A DNA stretch of 64,000 nucleotides from JACMLD01 sp044223995 (GCA_044223995.1 JBGALE010000009.1:124001-188000), one strand, 5' to 3'; shown: positions 47,129 to 57,900, counted from the first letter of the stretch. A program made the numbers and translations. Notes: generated by a model not told the origin, from the letters alone.

Positions 47129-47578
47129 ATGATCCTCCAGCGCCTTACTTCTTACCATCCTGACTTCCAAACACTGGCCGCGGAATTAGAATTGGAGCTC
47201 AAAGTACGTGACGGTGAAGATCATGCATTGTATGCTGAACTAAACAGGATTGAAGGCGATTTGAAAACAGTTGTTGCCTATGAACAACAAGAACCTGTAG
47301 GTTGTGGTGCTTTCTACCAATATGACGCTGGTTCGATAGAAATAAAAAGAATGTATGTGCGTCCTTCCCACCGTAATAAAGGAATCGCAGTGGCTATACT
47401 GCATGAGCTGGAAAACTGGAGCCGTACATTGGAATATACTGTTTGCCTATTGGAAACCGGCAAAAACCAACCGGAAGCTATTGCGTTTTATCATAAAAAC
47501 GGGTATACCAACATCCCTAATTTTGGTAAATACATCGGCAGCCCAAACAGCGTTTGCTTCAGAAAATTTTTATTGTAA
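47129..47578 (+). CDS. GNAT family N-acetyltransferase
   Basis: 149 residues from the ATG at 47129 (MILQRLTSYHPDFQTL). The frame is open from 46937, but the upstream residues do not look like a protein. The acetyl-CoA motif is IKRMYVRPSHRNKGIAVAIL, and the C-terminal strand and helix (LLETGKNQPEAIAFYHKNGY) match the fold. It is of the same type as the acetyltransferase at 40204, though not a close copy. The substrate is unknown. It is the last intact plus-strand chromosomal gene before the element. Confidence 0.88.
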   Translation: MILQRLTSYHPDFQTLAAELELELKVRDGEDHALYAELNRIEGDLKTVVAYEQQEPVGCGAFYQYDAGSIEIKRMYVRPSHRNKGIAVAILHELENWSRTLEYTVCLLETGKNQPEAIAFYHKNGYTNIPNFGKYIGSPNSVCFRKFLL

Positions 47579-47629
47579 TATAAGTTTGATGAATAGTGTA
47601 GCGATCAGGATAAAATCCCCAATCATTTC

Positions 47630-48088
47630 CTATTCTCCAGCCCCCTTGTCCCCCACAAACCAATGCTCCTTGTTTTTAAACAGTACATTAAACGTCGTCA
47701 GCGTTCCGTAAATCCTGGTGATGTACTGCTGCAGGTTTATCTTTTCTTCATCTGATAAAGTTTTATGTGCATTGATTTGTTGTTCCATCACACGAAGACG
47801 ATCGCGCAGCATCACAATCTTATGAAAGAAGATATCAATCGGGACTTCTTTTGGTTTTTGCGATTTATCCGCCGGCTGCAACAACATCGTTCCGCCCAGC
47901 CAGCGATCGCCCAATGGCACCAGCTCCGATACATCGCTCCACTGTCTCAATATTTTCAGCAGCGATTTTTCTACCTGCGATGTCGTTTCCACTTCCGCCG
48001 TCACTTGTTCCGGAATGATTTCATCCAGCTTGCTGTCCGTTTTATCAATCTCCTTAATGCCATGATTAATAAAGGAAATAATATACAC
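47630..48088 (-). pseudogene. Chromosomal gene cut at its 5' end by the element
   Basis: A helical protein of unknown family (LILRQW-like core, KEVPIDIFFHKIVMLRDRL, YITRIYGTLTTFNVLFKN) with a normal C-terminus at 47630 but no proper start. The frame is open past the GTG at 48088 up to an in-frame stop at 48140-48142 and has no ATG. The residues before GVKYAVYIIS come from the end of the neighbouring recombinase gene region (48109-48139). The simplest reading is that the element inserted in the 5' part of this gene and the start now lies beyond the window. The product is probably not made or is truncated. Confidence 0.6.
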
Positions 48089-48108
48089 CGCATATTTAAC
48101 ACCTACTA

Positions 48109-49608
48109 TTACACCGGGCCCAAATTGTGTGCCTTGTGGTCACTTTTTCCGCTATTTTGGGAGGTGGGTGGGAGATATGAAAGCGAAATGTGGATGTCTT
48201 CCTTTCCAACGGTAATCTTATCCGTAATAGCCTCAACAATGGAACGCTTTTTCTCAAATGGCATACCGTTCCAATTTTGGTATAAATCTCTGGCTTCCTG
48301 AATGATAACATCGGTAGAAAGAAATCGGATTTTCAGGAAATCAACTTCAGCCTGGAGGTCAGGTAGGTATTTCTCAAGTTGTTCCAATTGCTCTTCCAAA
48401 GGACGGTGACTTGCGATGAAGCTTTCCCGGCTAAGTTCCTCTCTGGTTCGCATTTTCACCAAAGCAGCCATTTCTTTGCGAAGTTGAGTCGCTTCCTGGG
48501 TTGCGAGTTCCAATAGATTATCCTTTTCCTTCAACTCTGAATCTGACTTTTGCAGGTGGTCGCTGATATCTGTTTCTGTAAGCAGCAACTTCTTTAACTG
48601 GTCATGAAAAATTGCGTCAATATCAGTTACTGGAACCTTGGTGTTACAAGCCTTGCAGCGGTAGGTTGGATTCTTGTCCTTATGATACACATACAGTTTG
48701 CTTCCACAGGTACAAGTTAGGTATCCTGAGAGGAGATGTACGGCTTTGGGTCCGGGTGGTGTTCTTTTAGCCAGTTGTTCGTCCAATATCCGGTTACATT
48801 CATCCCACAATTCTACTGTAATAATAGCCGGACAGGGTGTGATTACCCATTCATTTTGTGGCTTCAATCTCGATGACATTCCATCCTTTTTACCAGTAGT
48901 GTAATTTGCTTTCCTCAAGCCTTTGGCTGTAGTGTCCCGTAACAATCTGACAATTGTGCCATGAGTAAATTTGCTGCCGTTACGAGTACGATATCCCATG
49001 TCATTAAGGGATTTGGCAGTGGCTTTTTTTCTCCTGTTTTGGAGAAAGAGTTCATAGATAAGTTTTCTTATAGGAGCCTCCTTTTCATCAATGACTAATA
49101 CTTTTCCTTCCCAGCGGTATCCCAGTGAAGTCTGACCGCTTAGTGGCTTACCCATCCTTGCCCGGATAGGGACTGAAGCAGCAACCCGATCTGCGATTTC
49201 TTCCCGTTCCCAAGTAGCCATAGCAGCGATCATGGTGTAAAATAACCTCCCTGCTGGACTTGAAGTATCAATGCTTTCGGCTAAGGATATGAGGTCAGCA
49301 TTATTCTTTTTAAAAATCTCAGCAAAATCCAATAGCTCTTTAGTATTTCGTGCTAACCGTGCAAGCTTAGAAAAAATCAAAGCGTTAATCTTTCCTGTCT
49401 TTATATCATGGAGCATTCGCTTTGTTTCAGGTTGCTCCATAACTGATTTACCACTTACTGCCTCAAGGCGATACACTTCTATCACCTCCCAGTTTTTAGC
49501 TTCAGCATATAGCCTTGCTCGTTTTTCATGATGTTCAGGACTTTCATCCTTCACTTGCATTTCAGTTGATACCCGAATCCAGATACCAACTTGTTTTCCT
49601 TTATCCAT
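48109..49608 (-). CDS. Large serine recombinase (integrase)
   Basis: 499 residues. The N-terminal catalytic domain has the nucleophile Ser14 in IRVSTEMQ and the arginine-rich sites (FSKLARLARN); a recombinase domain (about 155-285) and a zinc ribbon with Cys299, 301, 318 and 321 (CTCGSKLYVY, then RCKACN) follow, then a long coiled coil (about 345-420). This is the layout of phage-type integrases that join attP and attB without host factors. The stop lies about 20 bases from the left border, as in many such elements. The gene's base composition is close to the chromosome, unlike the cargo. Confidence 0.93.
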   Translation of the reverse strand: MDKGKQVGIWIRVSTEMQVKDESPEHHEKRARLYAEAKNWEVIEVYRLEAVSGKSVMEQPETKRMLHDIKTGKINALIFSKLARLARNTKELLDFAEIFKKNNADLISLAESIDTSSPAGRLFYTMIAAMATWEREEIADRVAASVPIRARMGKPLSGQTSLGYRWEGKVLVIDEKEAPIRKLIYELFLQNRRKKATAKSLNDMGYRTRNGSKFTHGTIVRLLRDTTAKGLRKANYTTGKKDGMSSRLKPQNEWVITPCPAIITVELWDECNRILDEQLAKRTPPGPKAVHLLSGYLTCTCGSKLYVYHKDKNPTYRCKACNTKVPVTDIDAIFHDQLKKLLLTETDISDHLQKSDSELKEKDNLLELATQEATQLRKEMAALVKMRTREELSRESFIASHRPLEEQLEQLEKYLPDLQAEVDFLKIRFLSTDVIIQEARDLYQNWNGMPFEKKRSIVEAITDKITVGKEDIHISLSYLPPTSQNSGKSDHKAHNLGPV

Positions 49609-49652
49609 ATTGGTTTAGATTTTCTATTAAGCAATAAATCCTAATATGCAAC

Positions 49653-49679
49653 AAAAAACCCAAGTCATTCACTTGAGTT
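49653..49679 (-). terminator. Terminator between cargo and recombinase
   Basis: On the minus strand AACTCAAGT and ACTTGGGTT form a 9-bp stem (one G-U) around a 5-base loop, followed by TTTT. It separates the gene ending at 49689 from the recombinase, which must then have its own promoter. Confidence 0.75.
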
Positions 49680-49688
49680 TTTCAATGC

Positions 49689-50015
49689 TCAAATCACAAT
49701 TATTAATTGAAGAGATGAAATCGGTATTAAACCTATCTCAATTTTATCTTCATTAGTCAAAGTTTCACCGCTATCGAGTAGTGAGCAAGTTTTCCTGTAG
49801 TCAGCTCTTTCCCAATCTGACATTTTTTCGTATCCATCTAAAGGGTGGTATCTACGGATAAGTATAAAGCTATGCTTTATATAACGCTTTTGGGATACGA
49901 TAATATCTTTTGCTAATATTGCAATTTCTGAAAACGGCTTGTTTTGAGCAGATTTAATAATCCTCTGTAGATTAAGAATTGTGACCTCATTTGAGTCAAT
50001 AGACTTTTTTTCCAT
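49689..50015 (-). CDS. Hypothetical protein, unrecognised
   Basis: 108 residues starting at an ATG at 50015. It is mostly helical, with EVTILNLQRIIKSAQN at the start and a middle segment YHPLDGYEKMSDWERADYR. I recognise no family. It is AT-rich like the cargo genes and lies between the three-gene operon (91 bases upstream) and the recombinase, separated from the latter by a terminator. It could be a regulator or antitoxin-like partner, but no DNA-binding motif is visible. Confidence 0.6.
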   Translation of the reverse strand: MEKKSIDSNEVTILNLQRIIKSAQNKPFSEIAILAKDIIVSQKRYIKHSFILIRRYHPLDGYEKMSDWERADYRKTCSLLDSGETLTNEDKIEIGLIPISSLQLIIVI

Positions 50016-50106
50016 TGTGAAAGATGTTTTCTCAATAGAATATCAGTTGTATAGAACTTGTCAAGGATATAGCAGTGACAGAATATGTAACCTAGTTCCT
50101 GCTTTT

Positions 50107-52485
50107 TTAATTCATTTTAAGTTGTAGTTTCTTAATTCTTTCTTCTATCTCAAGCTTTAGGAAGAGGTATTTTTCTTTCATATCGGGAGTAGTTACCAAA
50201 GCGCATGCCCGTTCAATTGCCCTTGTTGAATGAAATAACTTTTCAAGTGGAGAATATTTTTCAGGGAAAAATGATTCAATAAATTCTAAATAAGCTTCTG
50301 TATGGTAGTATTCACATAGTCCTTCTTTAAAGCCATTAGTTTTTTTAAGATTGTTAAGTCTTGATCTAGCTAACTCTAAATAGCTTCTGATTGAATTGGG
50401 GTCTGAGCCATTATTACCGAGTAAGTATTTTGCCTTTTCCGTATACAGGTAACAAAAGTTATTAGTAAAACACTCGGTAATTTTATCGGAGACTAATAAA
50501 TAATTCTTATCCGAATAAATTTTAGAAATAAACGGTTGATATAGATAATATGCTTTCTCGTTAAGTGCTGTCATCTCCTCTATTTTATTTAAACTTTGAG
50601 TGCTTTTATCACTTAAGTAGTCACAACAAAGTGCGAGAAAAAGACCATGATGAAATCTCGGATCTGTACTAAAATTTTCAATCCCCAAATTTGCGTAGTG
50701 AACTGCTTTGCGGTAATTGCCAGTCCTTCTTGATACCCAACACAACATATACCATATCTCATTTAATAATGGGGTCGTTTCTCCAAGTCGATCTTCGATT
50801 TCTTTCAACCAAGCAAAAGTGTCAAGATCATTTAATTTTCCTTCTGCAGTTATTTCAGAAGGCAACAATAAAGAAATAAATGCTTTTATTAATTTTTCCT
50901 CTATTGGCGAGTCGCTCGACGATTTTGTTTTGTTTAAGTTAATAAGAAGTTTTTCTAGCTTAATACAAAGCTCTTTGCTTTTATTTAAATCTTGGTTAAG
51001 AACTAACTCAGTTAACTGGTACATTTGATTGTGATATTCGCCTGAAATTTCGGAGTATTTAAAGTTTAAAAATACTGGTAAATGCTGATACCTACCTTCT
51101 ATAGGGTCAATTCCTTTGGAGATAATAAAACCACTTTTGTTATCTTGTATATATGAAATACCATTTAAAAAAGAGGAATTGAAGCGAGCTTCATGAATTA
51201 GTCGCTCAAGAAGTTCCTCTTTTTCAAAAAGCAATTCTTTTAGAAGTTTGTCCCCATCCTTAGTAAGGGCGGTGTATATTAATTTCAGATTAGTGTCATC
51301 GTCTTTTTTTAGAGCACTTTCAAGTGAGGAGAATAATGCATGCAAACTACCTAATAACCCAACATTCTCTAAATTATTTCTTAAGGATTTATAATTTTGA
51401 AACAAATCGGGGTGATTGTTTAGTACCGTTTGGAAAATTTCCTCAAGTGGTTTGCTGTCATTTTCGTATGGATTAATTCGGGATGTCAATTTTTTGATCT
51501 CGCTTGACGCTTCTCTTAATTGCGAGATATTTTTTTTTATTCTTAAATGGTCTAGTTTATCAGTTTTGGTATAACTTTTACTCATTAAATAGGCAAAATA
51601 TTCCTGAATCGGCATATAGAGTGGAACAGGATCGCCATTTATTTTTGGAAATTCAATCTGTGGATCTCGCATCAAAATTGAAAAAAGATCAGTCATGATT
51701 GGTGAATCTCCTACTAATACAAAAACGACCTTATTTTTTAACCTCTCTTGACTTAGTTGAATATTATTGTTGATACTTATTAGTCGATCGATACAAGAAG
51801 AATCTCTCCTTTTATTTAGAGTTCCTTGAATCTCTCTTGGGTAAAGTTGTGTAAAAAGTTGTTCAATATATCTTGTCAATTTTTCTGAACCTCTTTCAGT
51901 ATTTAAAATATCTTCAATAAATGAGTCTTTCAGGTCTTCATAATCTAAAATAATTTTTTTTTCATCGACTAGAGTTGAAAATTTTTTTAGACCATCGATT
52001 CTTGATATGACTTGTGAAATAATTAAGGAAAACTCGTCTTTGATTTTTCGTTTGAACTCTTCATGTGAAAGATCAGAGGATATTTGTGCTACAGGTGGCG
52101 TACCTATTTTCGTGAATTTTTCATTTGCAATTACGCGTTGATGGACGTGAAAAATTTCAGCTTTTTTTAACATTCCTGTCAGTTCGGGTAAATATTCTTC
52201 TAATATTATTAATTTCTGATTTTTTTCTTGTAAATGAAACAGAGAATGAAGAGTAACTTGCTCGTCTGCATAATAGGAGTCAGAAAATTGCCTTTTTTTC
52301 CGCGAGTCTAATTTATCCGGGTCAATCCCTCGTGGGAAACAATAATTATGTATAATATCTGCGTCAATTAAATAATGAAATTTCCAACCGTCAATCTTCA
52401 GGTTTTCTCTAAATAAGAGAGCTTTATAATTCGAATCTGTGAGGATTCCTAGTAAGGTTTCAATAAAGTTATATTGATTCGACAT
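50107..52485 (-). CDS. PIN-like domain protein with helical, TPR-like C-terminus
   Basis: 792 residues. The start reads like a PIN nuclease strand (FHYLIDADIIHNYCF, with Asp41 and Asp43). After a long inserted helical segment come DSSCIDRLISINN (Asp228, Asp233) and FVLVGDSPIMTDLF (Asp260), which could complete the acidic site. The C-terminal half (about 540-790) is helical with TPR-like pairs (EIWYMLCWVSRRTGNYRKAV). A ribonuclease role is inferred from this pattern and needs structure prediction to stand. It is the third gene of an operon, 25 bases after the gene at 52511, and is very AT-rich. No known defence system with this exact protein comes to mind. Confidence 0.55.
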   Translation of the reverse strand: MSNQYNFIETLLGILTDSNYKALLFRENLKIDGWKFHYLIDADIIHNYCFPRGIDPDKLDSRKKRQFSDSYYADEQVTLHSLFHLQEKNQKLIILEEYLPELTGMLKKAEIFHVHQRVIANEKFTKIGTPPVAQISSDLSHEEFKRKIKDEFSLIISQVISRIDGLKKFSTLVDEKKIILDYEDLKDSFIEDILNTERGSEKLTRYIEQLFTQLYPREIQGTLNKRRDSSCIDRLISINNNIQLSQERLKNKVVFVLVGDSPIMTDLFSILMRDPQIEFPKINGDPVPLYMPIQEYFAYLMSKSYTKTDKLDHLRIKKNISQLREASSEIKKLTSRINPYENDSKPLEEIFQTVLNNHPDLFQNYKSLRNNLENVGLLGSLHALFSSLESALKKDDDTNLKLIYTALTKDGDKLLKELLFEKEELLERLIHEARFNSSFLNGISYIQDNKSGFIISKGIDPIEGRYQHLPVFLNFKYSEISGEYHNQMYQLTELVLNQDLNKSKELCIKLEKLLINLNKTKSSSDSPIEEKLIKAFISLLLPSEITAEGKLNDLDTFAWLKEIEDRLGETTPLLNEIWYMLCWVSRRTGNYRKAVHYANLGIENFSTDPRFHHGLFLALCCDYLSDKSTQSLNKIEEMTALNEKAYYLYQPFISKIYSDKNYLLVSDKITECFTNNFCYLYTEKAKYLLGNNGSDPNSIRSYLELARSRLNNLKKTNGFKEGLCEYYHTEAYLEFIESFFPEKYSPLEKLFHSTRAIERACALVTTPDMKEKYLFLKLEIEERIKKLQLKMN

Positions 52486-52510
52486 TAGAGATCGATTATT
52501 AGTTAGCTTT

Positions 52511-53674
52511 TTACCAAGCTTTACACAAATCTTTTTTTGACTGTTTTGCAGGTAGATTTTTAAAAGAAATTTGTAATGCTTCGTTTATTAAGTTAAGAAT
52601 TTGTAGTGAGGTCTCATTTGAACCATCTAGTATCAATATATCGTTTTGAATTTTGTGCATTAAATTCAACTTGTAGATAGAAAAATAATAGCTTAACAAC
52701 GAAGATCGAATTTCAAATAAATATTTTATAAAGTCTGGGCCAGATTTATTCAAAATAAAAGTGAGAATTTCCACCCAACCCGTAAGAGTTAAAGAATTTA
52801 GCAACTCATTTTTATTTATTACGGCAAGTAGGAAATTAGCAGCGTTTCCATATTTCGATTCGCTAGAAAGATTGGATGTTATTTCTTTTTTGTAAGGATT
52901 TTTAGTAAAGAGGTTTTGAAGTTCGAGAAGAATGATGGGGAAAAGCCTTAGTTTACTAAGACTTTTATAATACTTTGTAACCCATAGATACAGTGAACTA
53001 TAGAATTTGTCTGGTGTGTAGTAATGCACTTCAATTAACTTATCGACGATCACCGTTACCATTCTTTTATCCATAAGCTCTTGGCTTGGTAAATTGCTTA
53101 TCTTTTCGATAACAATTGAGAGTACCTCAAAAAATTTATGGATTTCATATTTTATTCTAACAAATCTTAAAAAGTTTCCGACAAAGCTTGGTTCCCCAAT
53201 GAAAGAAGGCAAATAAACCAATGTAGAAGTTTCAAATACCATCCTAATTTCCGGTTGTTCAAGATCGTGCTTTGACAAAACTTGAAACACCTTATTGACA
53301 ATAAAATCATTTCTGCCTCTTGAATTGCATATCTCTTTTTTTTGGAAAAGTTTTTTAATGATCTCTCTGCCACTATTTGACTTTCTTATTATGATAACAT
53401 CAAGTAGCCGTTCAATATTAAACAGATCCTGTTCCGACATCTGAGTTAAGCTTATTTCTTGGTCTAATTTTTCATTAATTGCTAAATCGTATTTTTCGCC
53501 AGGAATTTCATTTTGAGATAAATATTCGCAAATGTCAGAAAGAACATCACCTAATGGGGATAGGGTACTAATAGGATAGGCAATTCCATGCGATAAAATA
53601 TCGTCAATCCAATTGTGCCAATCTTCAATTGAATACGCTGAAAAGGCTTCTTTTATAGAATTTGAATTAGACAT
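52511..53674 (-). CDS. Hypothetical helical protein, operon middle gene
   Basis: 387 residues, almost entirely helical (DIILSHGIAYPISTLSPLGD near the start; LLELQNLFTKNPYKKE in the middle). There is no signal peptide, membrane helix or catalytic motif that I recognise; a repeat-scaffold role (HEAT or ARM-like) is possible from the helix pattern. It begins three bases after the stop of the gene at 53678 and ends 25 bases before the PIN-like gene, so the three are surely one operon. The function is unknown. Confidence 0.65.
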   Translation of the reverse strand: MSNSNSIKEAFSAYSIEDWHNWIDDILSHGIAYPISTLSPLGDVLSDICEYLSQNEIPGEKYDLAINEKLDQEISLTQMSEQDLFNIERLLDVIIIRKSNSGREIIKKLFQKKEICNSRGRNDFIVNKVFQVLSKHDLEQPEIRMVFETSTLVYLPSFIGEPSFVGNFLRFVRIKYEIHKFFEVLSIVIEKISNLPSQELMDKRMVTVIVDKLIEVHYYTPDKFYSSLYLWVTKYYKSLSKLRLFPIILLELQNLFTKNPYKKEITSNLSSESKYGNAANFLLAVINKNELLNSLTLTGWVEILTFILNKSGPDFIKYLFEIRSSLLSYYFSIYKLNLMHKIQNDILILDGSNETSLQILNLINEALQISFKNLPAKQSKKDLCKAW

Positions 53675-53677
53675 TTA

Positions 53678-54670
53678 TTACGACCTTTCAAAGCGAGTTA
53701 AAGCTTCTTTAATTATTACTTCTTCTGTTGTTTTAGCAAGCTCATTTGTTAAAACACCTAAATCACATATTGAAAAATCATACGTTTTATTTCCATAGTG
53801 ATCAAATTTTAAATGAGTCCGTTCTTTTGCAGGAGTAAGATCCCCAGTTATACTGAAAGTTCTTCCCCAGTCATCATGTTTAAAGTAGCATAAGAAAAAT
53901 TCATTGCCAACACTTATTCTATCTGTATAATAATTTCCCCAATCTCCAGTTAAGGTTGTCGGTTGATATGTTATTTCTTCAAACTCTTTCGGGTATCTCA
54001 TTCCCACATAACATTCGTTTTTCTTGATGCTATCTACATAAAACCCAAGTACCGACAAAATATTGGTTAAATCCTTTTTTGTGAATTTCTCTTCAAATTC
54101 ATTCTCTGACGCTATAAATACCCAGCCGGTACCACTACCCAAGTTAGTGATTTTTAAGTTACTATATCTGCCGTTGTTAATAAATTCATTATAATATTTA
54201 TCCATTGCACCAGGATAAATATCTGCTGGAACATCTGGATTTATGTACGAGTTTTGCCGTACAATCCAGTTAATATAATCTTTAAAGGCTACTATTCTAA
54301 CGTAATTTGATTTTAGCCTTATTTCAATAATTGGCTTGCACTCAGAGCTTGGGATTTGGGACAATGAAATTCCAAATTGTACCGCAGGGCTTGGCGTCCC
54401 TTTATAGGACTTAAGAGTGACATTATTTTGTTCTATGTTTATAATTACTTTTCGGATAAGATCAATGAAATCTTGAGATTTGCGGCCAGTTGACGTTAAC
54501 TTTTCATAAGTTTTTAGGTCGATCCCAAGACAAACTAATAGCCTTTTTGAATTGACATCTCCATTTTTAAGGCGATTTAGAAAATTTTCTATCTCCGTAT
54601 TTTTGCTGTCAGAGGGCTTTAAGAGTAATTGAGATTTTACAAATCCAAATACTTTATTTAAATCACTCAT
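53678..54670 (-). CDS. Hypothetical protein, first gene of the three-gene operon
   Basis: 330 residues. The N-terminal 90 are helical (VFGFVKSQLLLKPSDSKNTE); the middle and end alternate strands with many aromatic residues (NYVRIVAFKDYINWIVRQ, WGNYYTDRISVGNEFF). I see no P-loop, nuclease or binding motif. It may be a sensor or binding protein for the operon, but this is a guess from its place at the operon head. Its start is an ATG at 54670; the gene is AT-rich and three bases from the next. Confidence 0.65.
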   Translation of the reverse strand: MSDLNKVFGFVKSQLLLKPSDSKNTEIENFLNRLKNGDVNSKRLLVCLGIDLKTYEKLTSTGRKSQDFIDLIRKVIINIEQNNVTLKSYKGTPSPAVQFGISLSQIPSSECKPIIEIRLKSNYVRIVAFKDYINWIVRQNSYINPDVPADIYPGAMDKYYNEFINNGRYSNLKITNLGSGTGWVFIASENEFEEKFTKKDLTNILSVLGFYVDSIKKNECYVGMRYPKEFEEITYQPTTLTGDWGNYYTDRISVGNEFFLCYFKHDDWGRTFSITGDLTPAKERTHLKFDHYGNKTYDFSICDLGVLTNELAKTTEEVIIKEALTRFERS

Positions 54671-54735
54671 TTTGGAAACAATTTAAATATTTGACTGTAT
54701 TTTGTCTATAGATACGTAATTTCCTTTGGGTTTTG

Positions 54736-54948
54736 CAGATTTTGGGAGTTCAGAGTAATGAAGATATTGAACAAGCCTTGTCCAAAAAATACTACTAATA
54801 GGGTATTGCTAAAGAAGACGATTTAAGTTATTTGCAAATTAAAGCAAAAGAGTTACTGTATATCAACACGAATTGCCCTTTGGATGCTTAGTTGATCTTG
54901 TTTACAAATAAGTACGAAAACATCAAATCGATAATGAGCTTAGAATAG
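54736..54948 (+). pseudogene. Decayed gene remnant between cargo operons
   Basis: One plus-strand frame reads QILGVQSNEDIEQALSKKYY, two stops, then GIAKEDDLSYLQIKAKELL, a further stop, and ends with TNKYENIKSIMSLE before a stop. The protein-like composition, kept in one frame through three stops, suggests the end of a dead gene, whose last 26 bases overlap the 3' end of the NTPase gene on the other strand. No family can be named. Confidence 0.35.
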
Positions 54949-57900
54949 TAATTACTTCCCCAATACCCTTAGTGCTTTTATCTGAGTTTCTAAAGTTTTC
55001 AATCATCCTATTAATGTACCAAGTTAGGTCAGATATATCTCCATATTCGGTCTTTAGCTTTGATTGTTGATTGGATAAAAAAGTTACAACCAACTCAAGA
55101 TCTGATTCACTTTTTGAAGCGAATCCGTCTAGCCATTCGAGAATGATATGTCGCGCCGTGTTATGGAATTCTCGCTCATTGTAATATTTCTCATCCACCA
55201 AAAAATATACGAGCCCAGATAACTCATTTAACCCCAATACTGTATCAACATTGTAAATTTTGTATCCTGTTTGAATGTTATAGGGTGATTTCTTATCTCG
55301 CGAAATGAGACCTGCTAAGTAAGTTAGACCATCAATCAGTCCGGTTTGTGCAAGCTCTATCGCAATCCGAATCTTATATTGTTCTGCTGTGTCAGGATTG
55401 TTTAATGCCTGAAGTAAAGATGTTTGAATAATCTTTGGGTAATGACTTGATAAGTGCTTAACTAAATGTAGATAGTAAGTATCGTAGCCCGAATTGATTT
55501 TATAAAACTCTTTTAGTAGTTCACTGTAGTCACCGCCCAACTCCAGGTAAATGTCCACAATATGTGGCATGTATAGTTCCTGAAACTTTGAAATCTGGAT
55601 AATTTTCAAAATGCTACCTTTTGCCTCATAAATCTTGAGGTGTTTACAAAGACCTAAGTGATTCCCTAAAACACCTTCAAGTTTAATACCTTTCTCTAAA
55701 TTTTCAACAATGGCCTTCTTAAATTGATCCAACCCTTTTGGGCTTAGATTTTTAAGAATGAGTTGAGAGATCGATTGGGTTTTATTTAGGGTATTATTTT
55801 CAAAATTATTAATACCACCTGTATCGAGCCACACCATTTGGATTAGGTGCTGATCGGATGTGGGGAATTGGATTTTTTTAAAAATTTCTCCTAATCTTTT
55901 TTCTAAGATTAGCCATTGGAAGCGATCGCCTTTGATCCACAGGCTGTTTACGAAATTTGCTGTAGGTAGCTTTGAATCATAGTATTTTTTTAAAATAGGG
56001 TTTAATATAGCATCTGATTCTGGAGTTTGATAATTGTAGATCAAAATTTCATCTACTCTCATTTCTTCAAACTTCTCTTTATTATCTAGAAAAGCCAGAC
56101 ACTCTTTCAAATAAACAGTCTTATTGGAACGAATCCATCCCAATAGGTAGTTAAAAATCAGATATGAATCAGATTTAGCGCGAGACGGTCGATCATCAAG
56201 GTCAACATATAAGTCATCTTCTGGGATTATTTTTTTTCCATATGCTTCAAAATATTTGATGATACCTTGTCTAAATGATTTTGCAGACTTAATATACTTC
56301 AAGTCATTTTTTCTTTTTACTAACTCAGTCTTTTGGTAGTCACCCCATTTTGAATTATCGCTATTGATTGTCCCTTCAGTAATATCAATACACTGATTGT
56401 AAAACTGGTTCGCAATTTCTTCTTTATTTTTCTGTCTAAGGCCAGCAAAGCAACCTCGGAGTGTACTAATTTCGTAATTGTTAGATTCAAATTCGAAGAA
56501 AATATAGTCGTATAGCTCAGGTGTAATCCAAGCACCGAATTCCCAGTCATTATCCTCAAAAATGTCTTTTATAAGGAAACGAACTATGAGATTATATGAT
56601 TTTGTTTTCTCAAAAAATTGTTCAATTTCATTGAATTCATCTCGCAAATAGGCTTTTCCAATTGCTTTGGTGTATTGTGCGACAGGGAAAAATATAAGGG
56701 GATCTGTCAAAAATATCTCTATACACTTTTTGCAAAGTCTGCCAAGGAAGCCGTCGTCGCCTCTATTTCTAAACCTGTAAAATTCTAGCCACTCCTTTTC
56801 TTGCATCGTGATAAAAAGTAGACTAATGTTTTTTCGATTATTTGTGGCTAATAATAACTCCTCGAGCCTCCTTTCGGAGCCACCATGTGAAATAGTGCTG
56901 TTGTATTTAATTAAATAGGAAACTCCAATGAGCCCATACTCATAAAAATCTTCATGAAGACCTAGCACTAGAATTAACTCATAAACATATTCCCGATAAA
57001 AATGGTATTCGTTATGTATTGTTTCTGAAAGTAATTCACTAATTGTCGTTTTGTCGCCAATTGCATGTGCTGCCAACACCGCGACCAAATTCCCGGCATA
57101 CATAGAATCATTCGAGCGCCTTATTTCTTCAAAAGACACGTAAAGGAATTTTGCTTTTTGAGTAGAATTGAGAGCTGTATTCCTTAATATTCTACAGGAA
57201 ATGATTTTTACTCTTTCACTAATACTGCCATCGTTAATGACTTCAAGGAGGTAATCAGTTGCCGATGATGCCCCATCGATAAATGTCCCAATTGTTTCCT
57301 CGTAGATTATGGTAGGTCTTGTGTTGGTGGCGATACATTTATTAATCAATGCCTTTAAGACAGTCAATTTGAAAGCTGCAGTATATTTTTTGTTTTCCGT
57401 TTGAAAAATGAGCTCAACATTATCATTTTCAAGAAAATGTAATAGTTGTTGATATAAAGTATCATTATTTTCCAATAGGGAAATTAGTGAAGACAAGGTT
57501 TGAATCCATTTTGTTTTAACTTTTTTAAAATGCGAGCCAACTGAGGCCAGTTGTATTATCTGGTCATACTGCAAGCTAGAAAGTGCTAAAGCGGCCAAAT
57601 GCTCTTGAAACAAGGCATTACTAAAACTCCAATAAGTTTTCGATACGGACAAAAAAGACCCATGCTGAAGTAATTCTATATCCTCTGAAGCAGGAAACAT
57701 TTCCTGAATTTCTTCGCTCCCAAATGCATTAACTCCCGCTATTTGAAAGGAAAGAGCAAGTTTTTGAATATTTTTTTTAAACCGAAGACTTTTGTGTTTT
57801 AGTGATTGCCCACCCTGAATTCGACGGCTGTATGATTGCTCGAAGGCCCTGGTTATGAATTGATCGATTAACTTGATTTTATTATTAAGTATTTGATGCG

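Noticed and set aside
47765..48301. 178-codon plus-strand open frame across the element border
   Set aside because: It overlaps the 3' end of the recombinase gene and the cut chromosomal gene on the other strand and has no protein-like pattern.
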